From: Paratissierella segnis | Lineage (GTDB): Bacteria > Bacillota > Clostridia > Tissierellales > Tissierellaceae | DNA length: 47,865 nucleotides | Direction: 5' to 3' | Assembly (NCBI RefSeq): GCF_014385195.1 | Contig: NZ_JACRTG010000015.1 | Span: forward strand, 1-47,865 | Part shown: one piece after another, positions 8,132 through 17,819 of the stretch | How positions within the stretch are numbered: position 1 is the first letter of the stretch | Layout of the letters: each line of letters opens with the position of its first letter | Position numbers and translations under genes: made by a program | Notes under the pieces: generated by a model | What the model saw: the letters and a program-made list of their open reading frames with translations, nothing else | Told to the model about the DNA's origin: nothing | Database searches by the model: none

Positions 8132-9450
8132 GAAAGTATAGAAGATATGAGAGGTATAAGGATTCTGGTGTTGAGTGGATAGGTGAGATACCTGAGGAGT
8201 GGGAGGTAACACCTCTAAAGAGAGTATTTAAAATTGTCAATGGAGGAACACCTAGCAGTTCAGAAGAAAATTATTGGAATGGAGAAATTGTTTGGATAAC
8301 ACCAAATGATTTAAGTAAATTAACTGAGGTTTATATAAAGGATTCTGAAAGAAAGATTACTGAAGATGGATTATGTAATTGTTCAGCAAAGAAAGTGCCA
8401 ATGAACAGTATTATTATTTCTACAAGGGCACCAATAGGCTATGTTGCTATTGCTGGTGTAGATTTATGTACTAATCAAGGTTGTAAGAGTTTAGTTTCTA
8501 CTAAAGTAATCAATCACGAGTATTTTTATTATTGGATATATAGTATAAGTTTTTATTTAAATGCTTTGGGGCAAGGGACTACTTTTATGGAATTATCAAA
8601 TAGCAGTTTGTCGATGGTTGAATTATTGACACCTTCAATGAACGAACAAAAAGCCATTGCCAATTTTCTTTATGAAAAAACTGCCGAGATAGATGCTTTA
8701 ATTACTGATAAGGAAAAATTAATTGAACTATTACAGGAAAAGCGGCAGGCGATTATAACTGAGGCTGTTACCAAAGGGCTTAATTCAAGTGTTAGGATGA
8801 AGGATTCAGGGATTGAGTGGATAGGGGAGATACCGGAGCATTGGGATATACGAAGAATAAAATATTTATCAAATATAAGAAATGTAAAAGCAAGTGATGG
8901 TGACAATGATAAAACTTATGTGGGGCTGGAAAGTATTGAGTCGAAAACCGGAAAGTTATTAACGAATAACAACGATGAACAACAAGCAGTTGGAGAGACA
9001 GCGAATATTTTTAGAAAGGGCGATGTATTATTTGGGAAATTAAGACCTTATCTGGCCAAATGTATTGTTGCAGATTTTAATGGGAGATGCACATCGGAAC
9101 TTCTTGTGTTAAGAACTGCTTCTAATATGTTGCCAGAGTACTTATACTTATTTATGCTGTCGCCGATATTTATTGATGTAGTTAATTCATCAACATATGG
9201 AGCAAAAATGCCACGTGCAAGTTGGGATTTTATTGGCAATTTAAAAGTTCCTTTGCCTAATATTAAGGAGCAAGAAGAGATTGTTGAATATTTGATTAAA
9301 CTGACAAATAATATGGATGATTTAATATCTGATATAAGTACACAAATCCAAAAACTCAAAGAATACCGTCAGTCCCTCATTTCTGAAGCAGTAACAGGTA
9401 AAGTTGATGTGAGGGAATTTGAGAATATGAGCGAGGTGATTAATGAATGA
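8128..9450 (+). CDS. hsdS: Type I restriction-modification specificity subunit HsdS
   Basis: 440 residues with the two-fold architecture of HsdS. Each half begins with the same conserved phrase, KDSGVEWIGEIPEEWEV (about residue 11) and KDSGIEWIGEIPEHWDI (about residue 223). Each is followed by a variable target-recognition domain and then a long conserved helix (EIDALITDKEKLIELL; DDLISDISTQIQKLKEYRQS). It therefore specifies a bipartite site. It overlaps hsdM and the DUF262 gene by ATGA at both ends. No internal inverted repeats or silent hsdS copies are seen, so there is no sign of phase-variable specificity. Confidence 0.95.
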   Translation: MRKYRRYERYKDSGVEWIGEIPEEWEVTPLKRVFKIVNGGTPSSSEENYWNGEIVWITPNDLSKLTEVYIKDSERKITEDGLCNCSAKKVPMNSIIISTRAPIGYVAIAGVDLCTNQGCKSLVSTKVINHEYFYYWIYSISFYLNALGQGTTFMELSNSSLSMVELLTPSMNEQKAIANFLYEKTAEIDALITDKEKLIELLQEKRQAIITEAVTKGLNSSVRMKDSGIEWIGEIPEHWDIRRIKYLSNIRNVKASDGDNDKTYVGLESIESKTGKLLTNNNDEQQAVGETANIFRKGDVLFGKLRPYLAKCIVADFNGRCTSELLVLRTASNMLPEYLYLFMLSPIFIDVVNSSTYGAKMPRASWDFIGNLKVPLPNIKEQEEIVEYLIKLTNNMDDLISDISTQIQKLKEYRQSLISEAVTGKVDVREFENMSEVINE

Positions 9451-11282
9451 ATAAGATAACAGCCCATGCGGGGAATATTCGCAATCTGTTAAATAATAAA
9501 TATACGGTTCAGTATTACCAAAGAGAATATAATTGGGAAACTAAGCAGATTGAAGAATTGATAGAAGACTTAACCAACGAGTTTAATGAGTTCTATAAAG
9601 ATGAGGATAGGCAGATGGATGTAAGGAATTATGGGGATTACTTTTTAGGTCCCATTATCCTTACAAATGATAATGCAATTATAGATGGACAGCAGAGGTT
9701 ATCGTCATTAACGTTGCTTCTCATTTACCTAAACAATCTTCAAAAACAGCAGAATTCTTGGCCTAAAGTAAACATTGATAATCTGATTTACTCTGAAATG
9801 TATGGCCAAAAGACCTTTTGTATCAATGTACCTGAAAGGGAAGGATGCTTAGCATCTCTGTTTGAGACAGGGGATTATGATACTACCAATGAGCAATCAG
9901 AAAGTGTCCTTAACCTTTACAATAGGTATAAAGATATTGAACGGATTTTTCCTGATGAATTAAAAGAAAGTCCTCTTCCAGTATTTATTGAATGGCTAAT
10001 CGATAATGTATCTTTAGTGCAGATAAGGACTGATTCGGAGCAGGATGCCCATAAGGTTTTTGTAACCATGAATGATAGGGGACTAAGGCTTACTCCTACG
10101 GAAATGTTAAAGGGATACCTTCTTTCGGAGATGGATGATAATACTATCAGAAATAAGGCAAATGACTTATGGAAGAACAAAGTCATACAGTTAAAGGAAA
10201 TTGAAAAGGATGGAGACGCAGACTTCATAAAGAACTGGTTAAGGGCTCAATATGCAGAAACTATCAGAGAAGGTAAGAAAGAAGCAGAAAATAAAGACTT
10301 TGATATTATCGGAACAACATTTCACAAATGGGTTCGGGAAAATAAATCTATTGTGGGCTTAAACACCAGCGCAGATTTTGAAAATTTTGTCCTTAAAAAT
10401 TTCAACATGTATGCTGATATTTACATTCGCTTAAAGGAATACTCCCGTAAGTTTAATAAGGATTATGAGCATGTATTTTATAATGCAGATAGAGGGTTTA
10501 CGCTGCAGTACCAAATTATATTATCGGCTATAAAAAGTGACGATACACAGGATGTTATTAATAAGAAAATTAAAATGGTTTCCTGTTTTATTGACCAGTT
10601 TATCTCAATCAGGATTTTTAATTTTAAGACGGTAGATTACTCTTCAATTAAATATACAGTATTCAATATTACAAAAATGATACGTAATAAGGACATACAA
10701 GAGTTGGCAGTATTATTAAAAGATTACATAAGTGATATGGGATATACTCTTGATGGAATTGATGGTTTATATTTAAATCAGTTTACAAGAAGATATATGC
10801 TCCATATTCTCTCGAGAATGACCTATTATTTAGAGGAGCAAAGCGGTATCAACAGCAATTTTGCCGACTATGTAAATAGAGAACAAAAAAACCCCTACGA
10901 TATAGAGCATATTTGGGCTGATGATTACACCCAAGGAAATCATCAAGTTGATTTTTCAACAGAAGAAGAGTTTAAGGACTTTAGAAATAGATTCGGGGGA
11001 CTATTAATACTTCCTAAAGATAAAAATAGAAGTTTGCAGGACATGGAATACAGTAAGAAGGTAATCAAGTATGACAGTGAAAACCTATTGGCTCGAACTT
11101 TAAATCAGAACTGTTATCAAAATAATCCGTTGTTTTTACGGTTTATGAATAATACACAGTTACCTTTTAAGCCATATGTTAAATTTGATAAGATAGAATT
11201 CATTGAAAGGCAATCTCTCTATAAAGAGATATGTAAGAAGATATGGGGTGTAAATGAAATTGATGTATTAACAAATAGTTAG
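9447..11282 (+). CDS. DUF262/DUF1524 GmrSD-like restriction protein
   Basis: 611 residues. The N-terminal DUF262 domain has the YQREYNW and IIDGQQRLSSLT motifs (DGQQR at about 80-84; a ParB/Srx-like NTP-binding fold). A long helical middle follows, then the C-terminal DUF1524 HNH-like nuclease segment (YDIEHIWADDY, then FRNRFGGLLILPKDKNRSLQ). This pair of domains defines the GmrSD/type IV family, which cuts modified phage DNA in an NTP-dependent manner. The start overlaps the end of hsdS and hsdR follows after 16 bp, so it is embedded in the type I operon. It probably covers phages that escape type I cleavage by base modification; that role is inference. Confidence 0.85.
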   Translation: MNKITAHAGNIRNLLNNKYTVQYYQREYNWETKQIEELIEDLTNEFNEFYKDEDRQMDVRNYGDYFLGPIILTNDNAIIDGQQRLSSLTLLLIYLNNLQKQQNSWPKVNIDNLIYSEMYGQKTFCINVPEREGCLASLFETGDYDTTNEQSESVLNLYNRYKDIERIFPDELKESPLPVFIEWLIDNVSLVQIRTDSEQDAHKVFVTMNDRGLRLTPTEMLKGYLLSEMDDNTIRNKANDLWKNKVIQLKEIEKDGDADFIKNWLRAQYAETIREGKKEAENKDFDIIGTTFHKWVRENKSIVGLNTSADFENFVLKNFNMYADIYIRLKEYSRKFNKDYEHVFYNADRGFTLQYQIILSAIKSDDTQDVINKKIKMVSCFIDQFISIRIFNFKTVDYSSIKYTVFNITKMIRNKDIQELAVLLKDYISDMGYTLDGIDGLYLNQFTRRYMLHILSRMTYYLEEQSGINSNFADYVNREQKNPYDIEHIWADDYTQGNHQVDFSTEEEFKDFRNRFGGLLILPKDKNRSLQDMEYSKKVIKYDSENLLARTLNQNCYQNNPLFLRFMNNTQLPFKPYVKFDKIEFIERQSLYKEICKKIWGVNEIDVLTNS

Positions 11283-11298
11283 TAAGGAAGTGAGAAAA

Positions 11299-14286
11299 AT
11301 GGCTAAAACTCCAGTGGAACTTTCAGAAAAGGGCTTTGAAGAATATGTTGAAGAACATCTTTTAAAATCTGGATATGTTAGGGGTAATCCTAATGACTAT
11401 AACAAAGAGTTTGCCCTTGACACAAAAATCCTATTTGACTTCTTAGAGGATACTCAGCCCAAGAAAATGGAAAGATTAAGAGAAATCTATAAGAATCAGT
11501 ATCAATTTAAGGTGCTAAGCCGATTAAATCGGGAACTTAACAACCGAGGTATGGTTGATATATTAAGGCATGGGATTAAGGACTATGGCGTATATTTAGA
11601 CCTTGCTTATTTTAAACCTGCTAGTAAATTAAATGAAAAAACAGTTGAATTTTATGAAAAGAACTGCATATCTGTTACTAGGCAAGTACGCTATAGCACT
11701 AAAAATGAAAATAGCATTGATATTCTTATCTGTATCAATGGACTTCCAGTTGTTGTACTTGAACTTAAAAATCCTTTTACTGGTCAAACTTATGAAGATG
11801 CAATTATACAATTCAAGAAAGATAGAAGCCCTAATGAACTATTATTTCAGTTCAAGAAAAGAGCCATTGTATTCTTTGCAGTAGATACTCAAGAGGCCTA
11901 TATGGCTACAAGGCTTTCAGGGGATAAGACTTTCTTCTTACCCTTTAATAAGGGGCGTGATGGAGGATGCGGAAATCCCGACAATCCTGATAGCCTTAAA
12001 ACTGCTTACCTTTGGGAAAAGATACTTCAAAAGGATAGCCTGATGGATATATTGAAGAAGTTTGTATTTATAGAGATCCAAGAAAAGAAGGATATAGACG
12101 GAAACACATATACATCAGAAAAGGTCATATTTCCAAGATATCATCAATTGGATGCAGTAAGAAAGCTGGAAGCCGGTGCAAAAGAGAAGGGGGCAGGAAC
12201 AAATTATCTTATACAGCACAGTGCAGGTTCAGGGAAAACCAACTCTATTTCTTGGCTTGCCCATAGGCTTGCTAACCTTCATGATGATGAAGATAATCCT
12301 GTATTTGATTCAGTGATTGTTATTACCGATAGAAGGGTTTTAGACAGGCAATTACAGGACAGCATTTATCAGTTAGAGCATAAACATGGGGTTGTTGAAA
12401 AAATAGATAAAGATTCCAATCAATTGGCTGATGCCATCCAAGGAGGAACGAGAATTATTATTTCTACCCTACAAAAATTCCCCTTTATTATTGAAAAGGT
12501 TGGGGAGTTAGAAAATCGTAAATATGCAGTAATTATAGACGAAGCCCATTCCAGCAGTGCAGGAGAGAATATGGCTTCTTTAAGAGAAGTACTGTCAGCA
12601 AGTAGTCTTGAAGAAGCAGCAAAACTAGATGAAGAGTTGGAAGGCAAAGAATACGACCCGGATGAAGAGATATTAAAAGTTATAAAGAAAAGGGGAAAAC
12701 AGCCAAATATCAGTTTCTTTGCCTTTACGGCAACACCAAAGGCCAAAACTCTTGAAATGTTTGGAACTATAGGTGAAGATGGACTGCCCCATCCCTTCCA
12801 TTTATATTCTATGAGGCAGGCAATTGAAGAAGGATTTATACTGGATGTACTTCAAAACTATGTTACATATGAAACCTACTTTAAATTGGCAAAGAAAATA
12901 GAAGATGACCCTGCTTTTGACAAGGCTAAGGCCACAAAAGCACTTACAAGATATGTTAGTCTTCATCCCCATAACATCGCCCAAAAGACTGAAATCATGG
13001 TGGAACACTTTAGAAACGTAACCAGGCATAAGATAGGGGGAAGGGCTAAGGCAATGGTTGTGACCAGTTCTAGGCTTCATGCTGTACGATATAAGCATGC
13101 TTTTGATGAATATATCAAAAAGAAAGGCTATAAAGATATGAAAACCCTAGTAGCCTTTTCAGGAACTGTAAAGGATGATGGAGTAGACCATACTGAAAGT
13201 GGTATGAATAAATTTAAGGAGTCTGAACTTCCAGACTGCTTTGCCACTGATGAATATCAAGTGCTGCTAGTTGCGGAAAAGTATCAGACAGGCTTTGACC
13301 AGCCCCTTTTACATACCATGTATGTAGACAAAAAGTTGTCGGGGGTTAAAGCAGTACAGACTTTATCAAGACTTAACAGAACCTGTGGGGGAAAAGATGA
13401 TACTTTTATCCTCGACTTTGTAAATAAGGCAGAGGATATTCAGGAGGCCTTCAAACCCTACTATCAGGCAACTATCGTGGAAGAAGTGACAGAGCCCAAT
13501 CTTCTTTATGATATTGAAACTATGTTAAATGCCTCTGGCGTGTATTTAAAAGAAGAACTGGATAGGTTTATTCATATATACTTTAGACATAAGGAAAAAA
13601 AGACTTCTTCAGACAGGGCAATATTAAACCACTTGATAGATATAGCCATAGAAAGGTTTAAAAAGTTGGATGAACAGCATAAAGAGGATTTTAGTAGCCA
13701 AGCAACGAAATTCATAAGGCTTTATTCCTTCATCCTTCAAATCACGCCCTTTGAGGATGTAGAACTCCATAAATTATATGTATACTTGACATATCTGCTT
13801 AAAAAACTGCCAAAGGAAAAAGGTTCTACTATTCACCTAGCAGATGAGATTGCTTTGGAGTATTATACTACCAAGAAGACATTTGAAGGAAGTATTTCTC
13901 TAACTTCTGATGATGAAAATGTACCAGTTACACCTGTAAAATTCGCAGGGACAGGGGTAAAAGAAGAACAGGAAGAATATCTCTCAAGTATTATTGAGCG
14001 ACTTAATAATCGGTTTGGAACAGACTTTACAAAAGCCGACCAGTTATCTGTGGAGCAGATTAAAGAGGATTTTGCTACTGATGAGGATTTGGTTCAAAAG
14101 GCTAAAACAAATACCATTGATGATTTTAGGTTTGCTTTTGAAAAAGTTTTTATTAATAAAGTTATTGATAGGATGGACCAGAACCAATCATTCTTTACCC
14201 GTGTTTTGGATGATGAGCAGTTCAAGAATGCCCTAATGGAGTATATGCTGGCTGAGACTTATGAGAAGTTAAACAACAGGGAGTAG
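11299..14286 (+). CDS. hsdR: Type I restriction endonuclease subunit HsdR
   Basis: About 995 residues from the ATG at 11299 (AAGGAAG at good distance; the GTG at 11290 is too close to it). The N-terminal PD-(D/E)xK nuclease is visible as IDILICINGLPVVVLELK (D about 144, E-x-K about 158-160). The SF2 motor follows: Walker A AGSGKT (about 315), DEAH (about 418), FTATPK, and LSRLNRT as motif VI. The C-terminal helical domain (about 750-995) binds the methyltransferase. It is the translocating and cutting subunit that acts on unmodified DNA. All motifs are intact, so the system looks functional. Confidence 0.95.
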   Translation: MAKTPVELSEKGFEEYVEEHLLKSGYVRGNPNDYNKEFALDTKILFDFLEDTQPKKMERLREIYKNQYQFKVLSRLNRELNNRGMVDILRHGIKDYGVYLDLAYFKPASKLNEKTVEFYEKNCISVTRQVRYSTKNENSIDILICINGLPVVVLELKNPFTGQTYEDAIIQFKKDRSPNELLFQFKKRAIVFFAVDTQEAYMATRLSGDKTFFLPFNKGRDGGCGNPDNPDSLKTAYLWEKILQKDSLMDILKKFVFIEIQEKKDIDGNTYTSEKVIFPRYHQLDAVRKLEAGAKEKGAGTNYLIQHSAGSGKTNSISWLAHRLANLHDDEDNPVFDSVIVITDRRVLDRQLQDSIYQLEHKHGVVEKIDKDSNQLADAIQGGTRIIISTLQKFPFIIEKVGELENRKYAVIIDEAHSSSAGENMASLREVLSASSLEEAAKLDEELEGKEYDPDEEILKVIKKRGKQPNISFFAFTATPKAKTLEMFGTIGEDGLPHPFHLYSMRQAIEEGFILDVLQNYVTYETYFKLAKKIEDDPAFDKAKATKALTRYVSLHPHNIAQKTEIMVEHFRNVTRHKIGGRAKAMVVTSSRLHAVRYKHAFDEYIKKKGYKDMKTLVAFSGTVKDDGVDHTESGMNKFKESELPDCFATDEYQVLLVAEKYQTGFDQPLLHTMYVDKKLSGVKAVQTLSRLNRTCGGKDDTFILDFVNKAEDIQEAFKPYYQATIVEEVTEPNLLYDIETMLNASGVYLKEELDRFIHIYFRHKEKKTSSDRAILNHLIDIAIERFKKLDEQHKEDFSSQATKFIRLYSFILQITPFEDVELHKLYVYLTYLLKKLPKEKGSTIHLADEIALEYYTTKKTFEGSISLTSDDENVPVTPVKFAGTGVKEEQEEYLSSIIERLNNRFGTDFTKADQLSVEQIKEDFATDEDLVQKAKTNTIDDFRFAFEKVFINKVIDRMDQNQSFFTRVLDDEQFKNALMEYMLAETYEKLNNRE

Positions 14287-14342
14287 TTAATTTTATTGAG
14301 GAAAAACCGTACAAAATTACTTTAATAGATAGGGGCGTGGCT

Positions 14343-14837
14343 ATGGAAAGATGTAAAATATCAAAAAAGATTACATATATCGATATTCATAGTTCACGCC
14401 TTGAATCTGACATTGTACCGTTACTTAAAAATGAGGTTTTCCATGTTACCTCTGTAGAAAATTTTTGTCAGATATTAAAGGATGGTAAAGTGATTTCAAA
14501 TGCTGATAAAAAATTCAAGTACTCATACTCACAATCTGAGAATAGTTATGGAAGGAAAAGAGGCTATATTTGTTTATTTGACCTAAGGAATAAAGCAGAA
14601 GAAATTATTTATGATACTTTGGATAAATATTATTTTTTACATCCAACTCAATTTCAAAATAAAGTTGTTTACTTGATTTTGAAGAAAGAATTATATTGCA
14701 ATCTTATTGAAAATGGTGCAGCAAGAAATGAAGTAGGTTATAGGGAAGTTTATATACCATATACGGAAGTGTGGTATCCAGATGAAATTTTTCTTGAAAA
14801 TATAAAGAAGATTATTATTACTAGAATTTATCAATGA
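14343..14837 (+). CDS. DarT/ADP-ribosyltransferase-like small protein
   Basis: 164 residues; the ATG at 14343 lies 6 nt after AGGGGC (a GTG at 14337 is too close). VFHVTSVENFCQILKDGKVISN resembles the opening of DarT-type DNA ADP-ribosyltransferases (His-x-Thr, then an L-x-x-I-L-x-x-G helix), and the end REVYIPYTEVWYPDEIF resembles their C-terminal Glu-containing strand. No DarG-like macrodomain antitoxin is adjacent, so a related RNA- or NAD-binding fold is equally possible. It trails hsdR by 56 bp in the same direction and probably rides in the restriction operon. Assignment is by eye only. Confidence 0.4.
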   Translation: MERCKISKKITYIDIHSSRLESDIVPLLKNEVFHVTSVENFCQILKDGKVISNADKKFKYSYSQSENSYGRKRGYICLFDLRNKAEEIIYDTLDKYYFLHPTQFQNKVVYLILKKELYCNLIENGAARNEVGYREVYIPYTEVWYPDEIFLENIKKIIITRIYQ

Positions 14838-14844
14838 GAGGGGG

Positions 14845-15489
14845 ATTATTATATATAAAAATATAAAAGGTAAAAAAGTATTTATAGAAGAGCAACATCA
14901 GTATGTTTTAAAGCATTGGATAGATTATTATAAGAGGGAACTATTTCTGCCAGTGCTTATTACACTGGACCAGCATACAGATACTTTACTAGCATTTAGA
15001 TATTATTGCTGTGACAAATGTGAAAATACAGGACATACTTATGACTTTGATAAAGCCAATCAAATGGCTATTGATATGCTTCAGGATTCTAATATCGATG
15101 ATTTATCATTTATAAAGAAATTAAACAATGATGAACATATTGATTTTGCTACGAAAAAAGGTATTATATCGAAGGCTTTTGTTATAAGTTTTGAATGTGT
15201 TGATGATAAATACGACCCTGAAAATGATAAAATTTACTATATACCTAAAGACTTTTATAATAAGTATTTGGGAATGGCTCAGGATAATAACTATGAACGA
15301 ATTCTATCGGATAATTGTATTGAAGATGATGATTTATCTATTTGTCTTAATGAGATTCCTGTAGATTATCACCCAAATTACATATTAGATATTGATTTAG
15401 ATTTTTTTCGAACTGCCAAGTCTATCAATCCCAATAAGAAAGAAGATTCACCCCACAGGTATATGTTGGGAGACTATAGAATTTATTGA
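14845..15489 (+). pseudogene. UPF0489-like gene, no standard start and truncated
   Basis: The frame is open from a strong GAGAGGGGG site, but the codons at usable distance are ATT, ATT and ATA; the first standard start, GTG at 14953, lies inside the conserved region. The reading EEQHQYVLKHWIDYYK, LITLDQHTDTLLAF and later ILDIDLDFF match the order of UPF0489-type proteins (aspartate/histidine-rich, metal-hydrolase-like). The frame stops about 20 residues after ILDIDLDFF, where family members normally continue, and merges into another gene's tail in the next frame. Likely inactivated by loss of the start codon and an internal deletion; an ATT-initiated short protein is a less likely alternative. 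Confidence 0.5.
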
Positions 15490-15811
15490 GGAAGATAAAG
15501 TAGGATATTCCTTTGAAATACATCAAGAGTTTGAAGAAGATTCAAATGATGCTTTAAAGAGGCTTTATGAAAAGATAAAAAAAGGATTATCACAAAAGTA
15601 CATAAAAAGAGAAGTATTCCAAGGGTATGAACTTATCTCTTTTAAAGATAATCTAGTAGAAGGGCGTATTGAATGGGATGATAGATACGACGATAGAACA
15701 CCAAAATTTATTATAGACGGACAGGAATATAGCCTGAAAGAACTAGGTAGAATGATGATGTCTTGTGAAGGATGGAATTTTAAATTAGAAATTATAGAAC
15801 CTACTGAGTAG
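15488..15811 (+). pseudogene. C-terminal remnant of a hypothetical gene
   Basis: An open frame of 107 codons without its own start lies in the +1 frame relative to the gene it follows. It encodes EEDKVGYSFEIHQEFEED, and near the end FIIDGQEYSLKELGRMMMSC then EGWNFKLEI. The GQEYS-x-x-E-x-GRM-x-M-x-x-EGW-x-FKLEI phrase looks like a conserved C-terminal domain seen in hypothetical proteins on mobile elements. Most likely a deletion fused the front of the UPF0489-like gene to the back of this one, out of frame. Confidence 0.45.
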
Positions 15812-15940
15812 GAGAAATATTGGGTTTAGGTAGCAATTTAAAAAGTGGGAGTTAATTTGATACAAGGAATTGGGTGTATTTACCGTACTTTTATTTTCTA
15901 AAGGCAAATTATTAGTACATAAAGATTTTGGGAGGTTAAA

Positions 15941-17467
15941 ATGTTAATAAGTGAAGTAGTAGATATTGAAAAAGATGCTAGAGCATATAATGGAATCTTG
16001 GCACATGTTTCAGCAGCATTTATATATAAAGAAGAGATGAAAAAAGAAATAGAAACTATTTATGAAACTGATAAATATAATTTCTACAGGAAGGCAAAAG
16101 AATCCAATGCGTACCATCATGTGGCTATTACTATGGCAGGGATAGAAAGAGAATTCTATGCTAAAAAAGCATTGGGAATTATTTTAGCCGCGGAGGAAGA
16201 TGCGTCTGTATGCTCTAAGGTAATGAATTTAATAGCAAGGCATTATCCTACAATATATTCCAGTTTAAGCAGGAACCAATTCATAGATGTGGCTATGATG
16301 CTGCTAGAATTACGCGATACAGTCAAAACGCCTACTGAGTATAAGGCATATGAGAATATTATATTTTATGCTGTATTGAAATTAAATCATAAAATAAAAG
16401 ATAATATGCAGAAGGAGTTTGTAGATTCTTATATTGATGCAATGAAAATAATGCAGACAGAATCTTTTACTGTTAAAGACATCGAGCCGTTAATAAATTC
16501 TAAACGGGAAACTATTGACAGTATTAAATCGAGGATTGAAGCAAATAAGGGCAGGTGGAGGGGATTTGAAGATATTTTTAATGCACAGGATGAAGAAATT
16601 AAAAAGTACCAGACAATAATGTCCCTTATATTTGAGTTTGAAAGAATGAGTATTAGTGCACTACTAAGCGACATTGTGCTAAATGAGGAGGATATTGACA
16701 AAATAATTACGGCCTATTTGCTACTTTATTCTGATAAAAATTTAGAACGTACAACAAACGTCCTTATTAACGGAATTATTATACAATCCCTACTAAAAGC
16801 CTATAAAGATGTAAAAGAAACATTCTTTAAGAATAATAAAGAAACCCTATACCTAAATTTAGAGATGCTTGAAAACAATAATGATAAATTACAAAAGGAA
16901 AATCAGAGATTAAATGAGGAAATAGAGTCTTTAAATCAAGAGATTAATTTAACTAAAAACAGCCAAATATCTGAAATTAATAAGGTAAAGAAACAATATG
17001 AAAAATTAATTAATCAACTGAATAAGAAGATTAAAGATTTAGAAAAAGAACTAAGAACAGAGAAGAAAGCAGTCTACAATGATGAAATTTATAAGTTGAG
17101 AGAAATGCTATTCTCTATTAAAAATGAATATACTCCGCAAAAACAGGTAAAAACGCTAAATGAATACCTAGAAGAATATAGAATTCTAATTGTTGGAGGT
17201 GCTACTGAATGGAGAAGGAAAATTAAAGAGCAATATCCTCAGATTTTAACAATAGATGGGTTCAATGAGAACTTTGATATTAATACTTTAAAAAATATTA
17301 ATTTTATTTTCTTCTTTACTGGCTATATGAATCATGGAACTTACTATAGATTTATAAACCATATAAGAAATAAAAATATTAAATTTGGTTATATTGGTAA
17401 GACAAATTTAGAACTTGTTGAAAGTGAGTTAGTTGAAGAAATAGAGAAAACAATGCAAGGGAAATGA
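15941..17467 (+). CDS. Coiled-coil protein with C-terminal DUF2325-like domain
   Basis: 508 residues, ATG after GGGAGG. Residues 1-300 are all-helical. About 305-380 is a clear heptad coiled coil rich in Asn, Glu and Lys (LENNNDKLQKENQRLNEEIE). The last 100 residues (ILIVGGATEWRRKI, then FFFTGYMNHGTYYRFINHIR and KFGYIGKTN) match DUF2325: a Rossmann-like VGG start followed by an aromatic/His-containing helix. DUF2325 proteins are uncharacterised, and coiled-coil versions occur in defence islands. It stands alone between remnants and small genes. Function not assigned. Confidence 0.65.
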   Translation: MLISEVVDIEKDARAYNGILAHVSAAFIYKEEMKKEIETIYETDKYNFYRKAKESNAYHHVAITMAGIEREFYAKKALGIILAAEEDASVCSKVMNLIARHYPTIYSSLSRNQFIDVAMMLLELRDTVKTPTEYKAYENIIFYAVLKLNHKIKDNMQKEFVDSYIDAMKIMQTESFTVKDIEPLINSKRETIDSIKSRIEANKGRWRGFEDIFNAQDEEIKKYQTIMSLIFEFERMSISALLSDIVLNEEDIDKIITAYLLLYSDKNLERTTNVLINGIIIQSLLKAYKDVKETFFKNNKETLYLNLEMLENNNDKLQKENQRLNEEIESLNQEINLTKNSQISEINKVKKQYEKLINQLNKKIKDLEKELRTEKKAVYNDEIYKLREMLFSIKNEYTPQKQVKTLNEYLEEYRILIVGGATEWRRKIKEQYPQILTIDGFNENFDINTLKNINFIFFFTGYMNHGTYYRFINHIRNKNIKFGYIGKTNLELVESELVEEIEKTMQGK

Positions 17468-17819
17468 CATAATACGGGATTATGAGGGAATCATAGATTC
17501 TAAGGGTAAAGGGGGTAGCGTTGCATTTGCAAGTGTATAATCCATTATTTCAAAATATTACAAGTTAACAACAAATACCCCCTAGAGCCTTGCATATCAT
17601 AGAATACTATGGTAATATTTTCTTGTTACTGTATATACAAAAGAAACTAAGAACCTTGATAACTAAATCTTTCACGGTCTCGACAAGTTAGAGCAAACTT
17701 ATATCCATAGCGACCTTGACCTATTTATGTAATCAACTTTCCTTTAACAGAAAGTACATATGGAGGGTATTGACTCCATATTAATTGAAAACATAGTATT
17801 TTTAAAAGGAGAGATTTAG
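17468..17819. other. Intergenic region with a promoter at its end
   Basis: No gene is supported in these 352 bp. A promoter-like pair is present: TTGACT at 17770-17775, an 18-bp spacer, and TAGTAT at 17794-17799, ahead of the gene at 17820. The -35 box sits inside a small inverted repeat, TATGGAG/CTCCATA (17759-17780), a possible operator. Confidence 0.5.

Noticed and set aside
11633..11884. 83-codon frame inside hsdR
   Set aside because: Fully contained in a conserved part of hsdR in another frame, with no ribosome-binding site.
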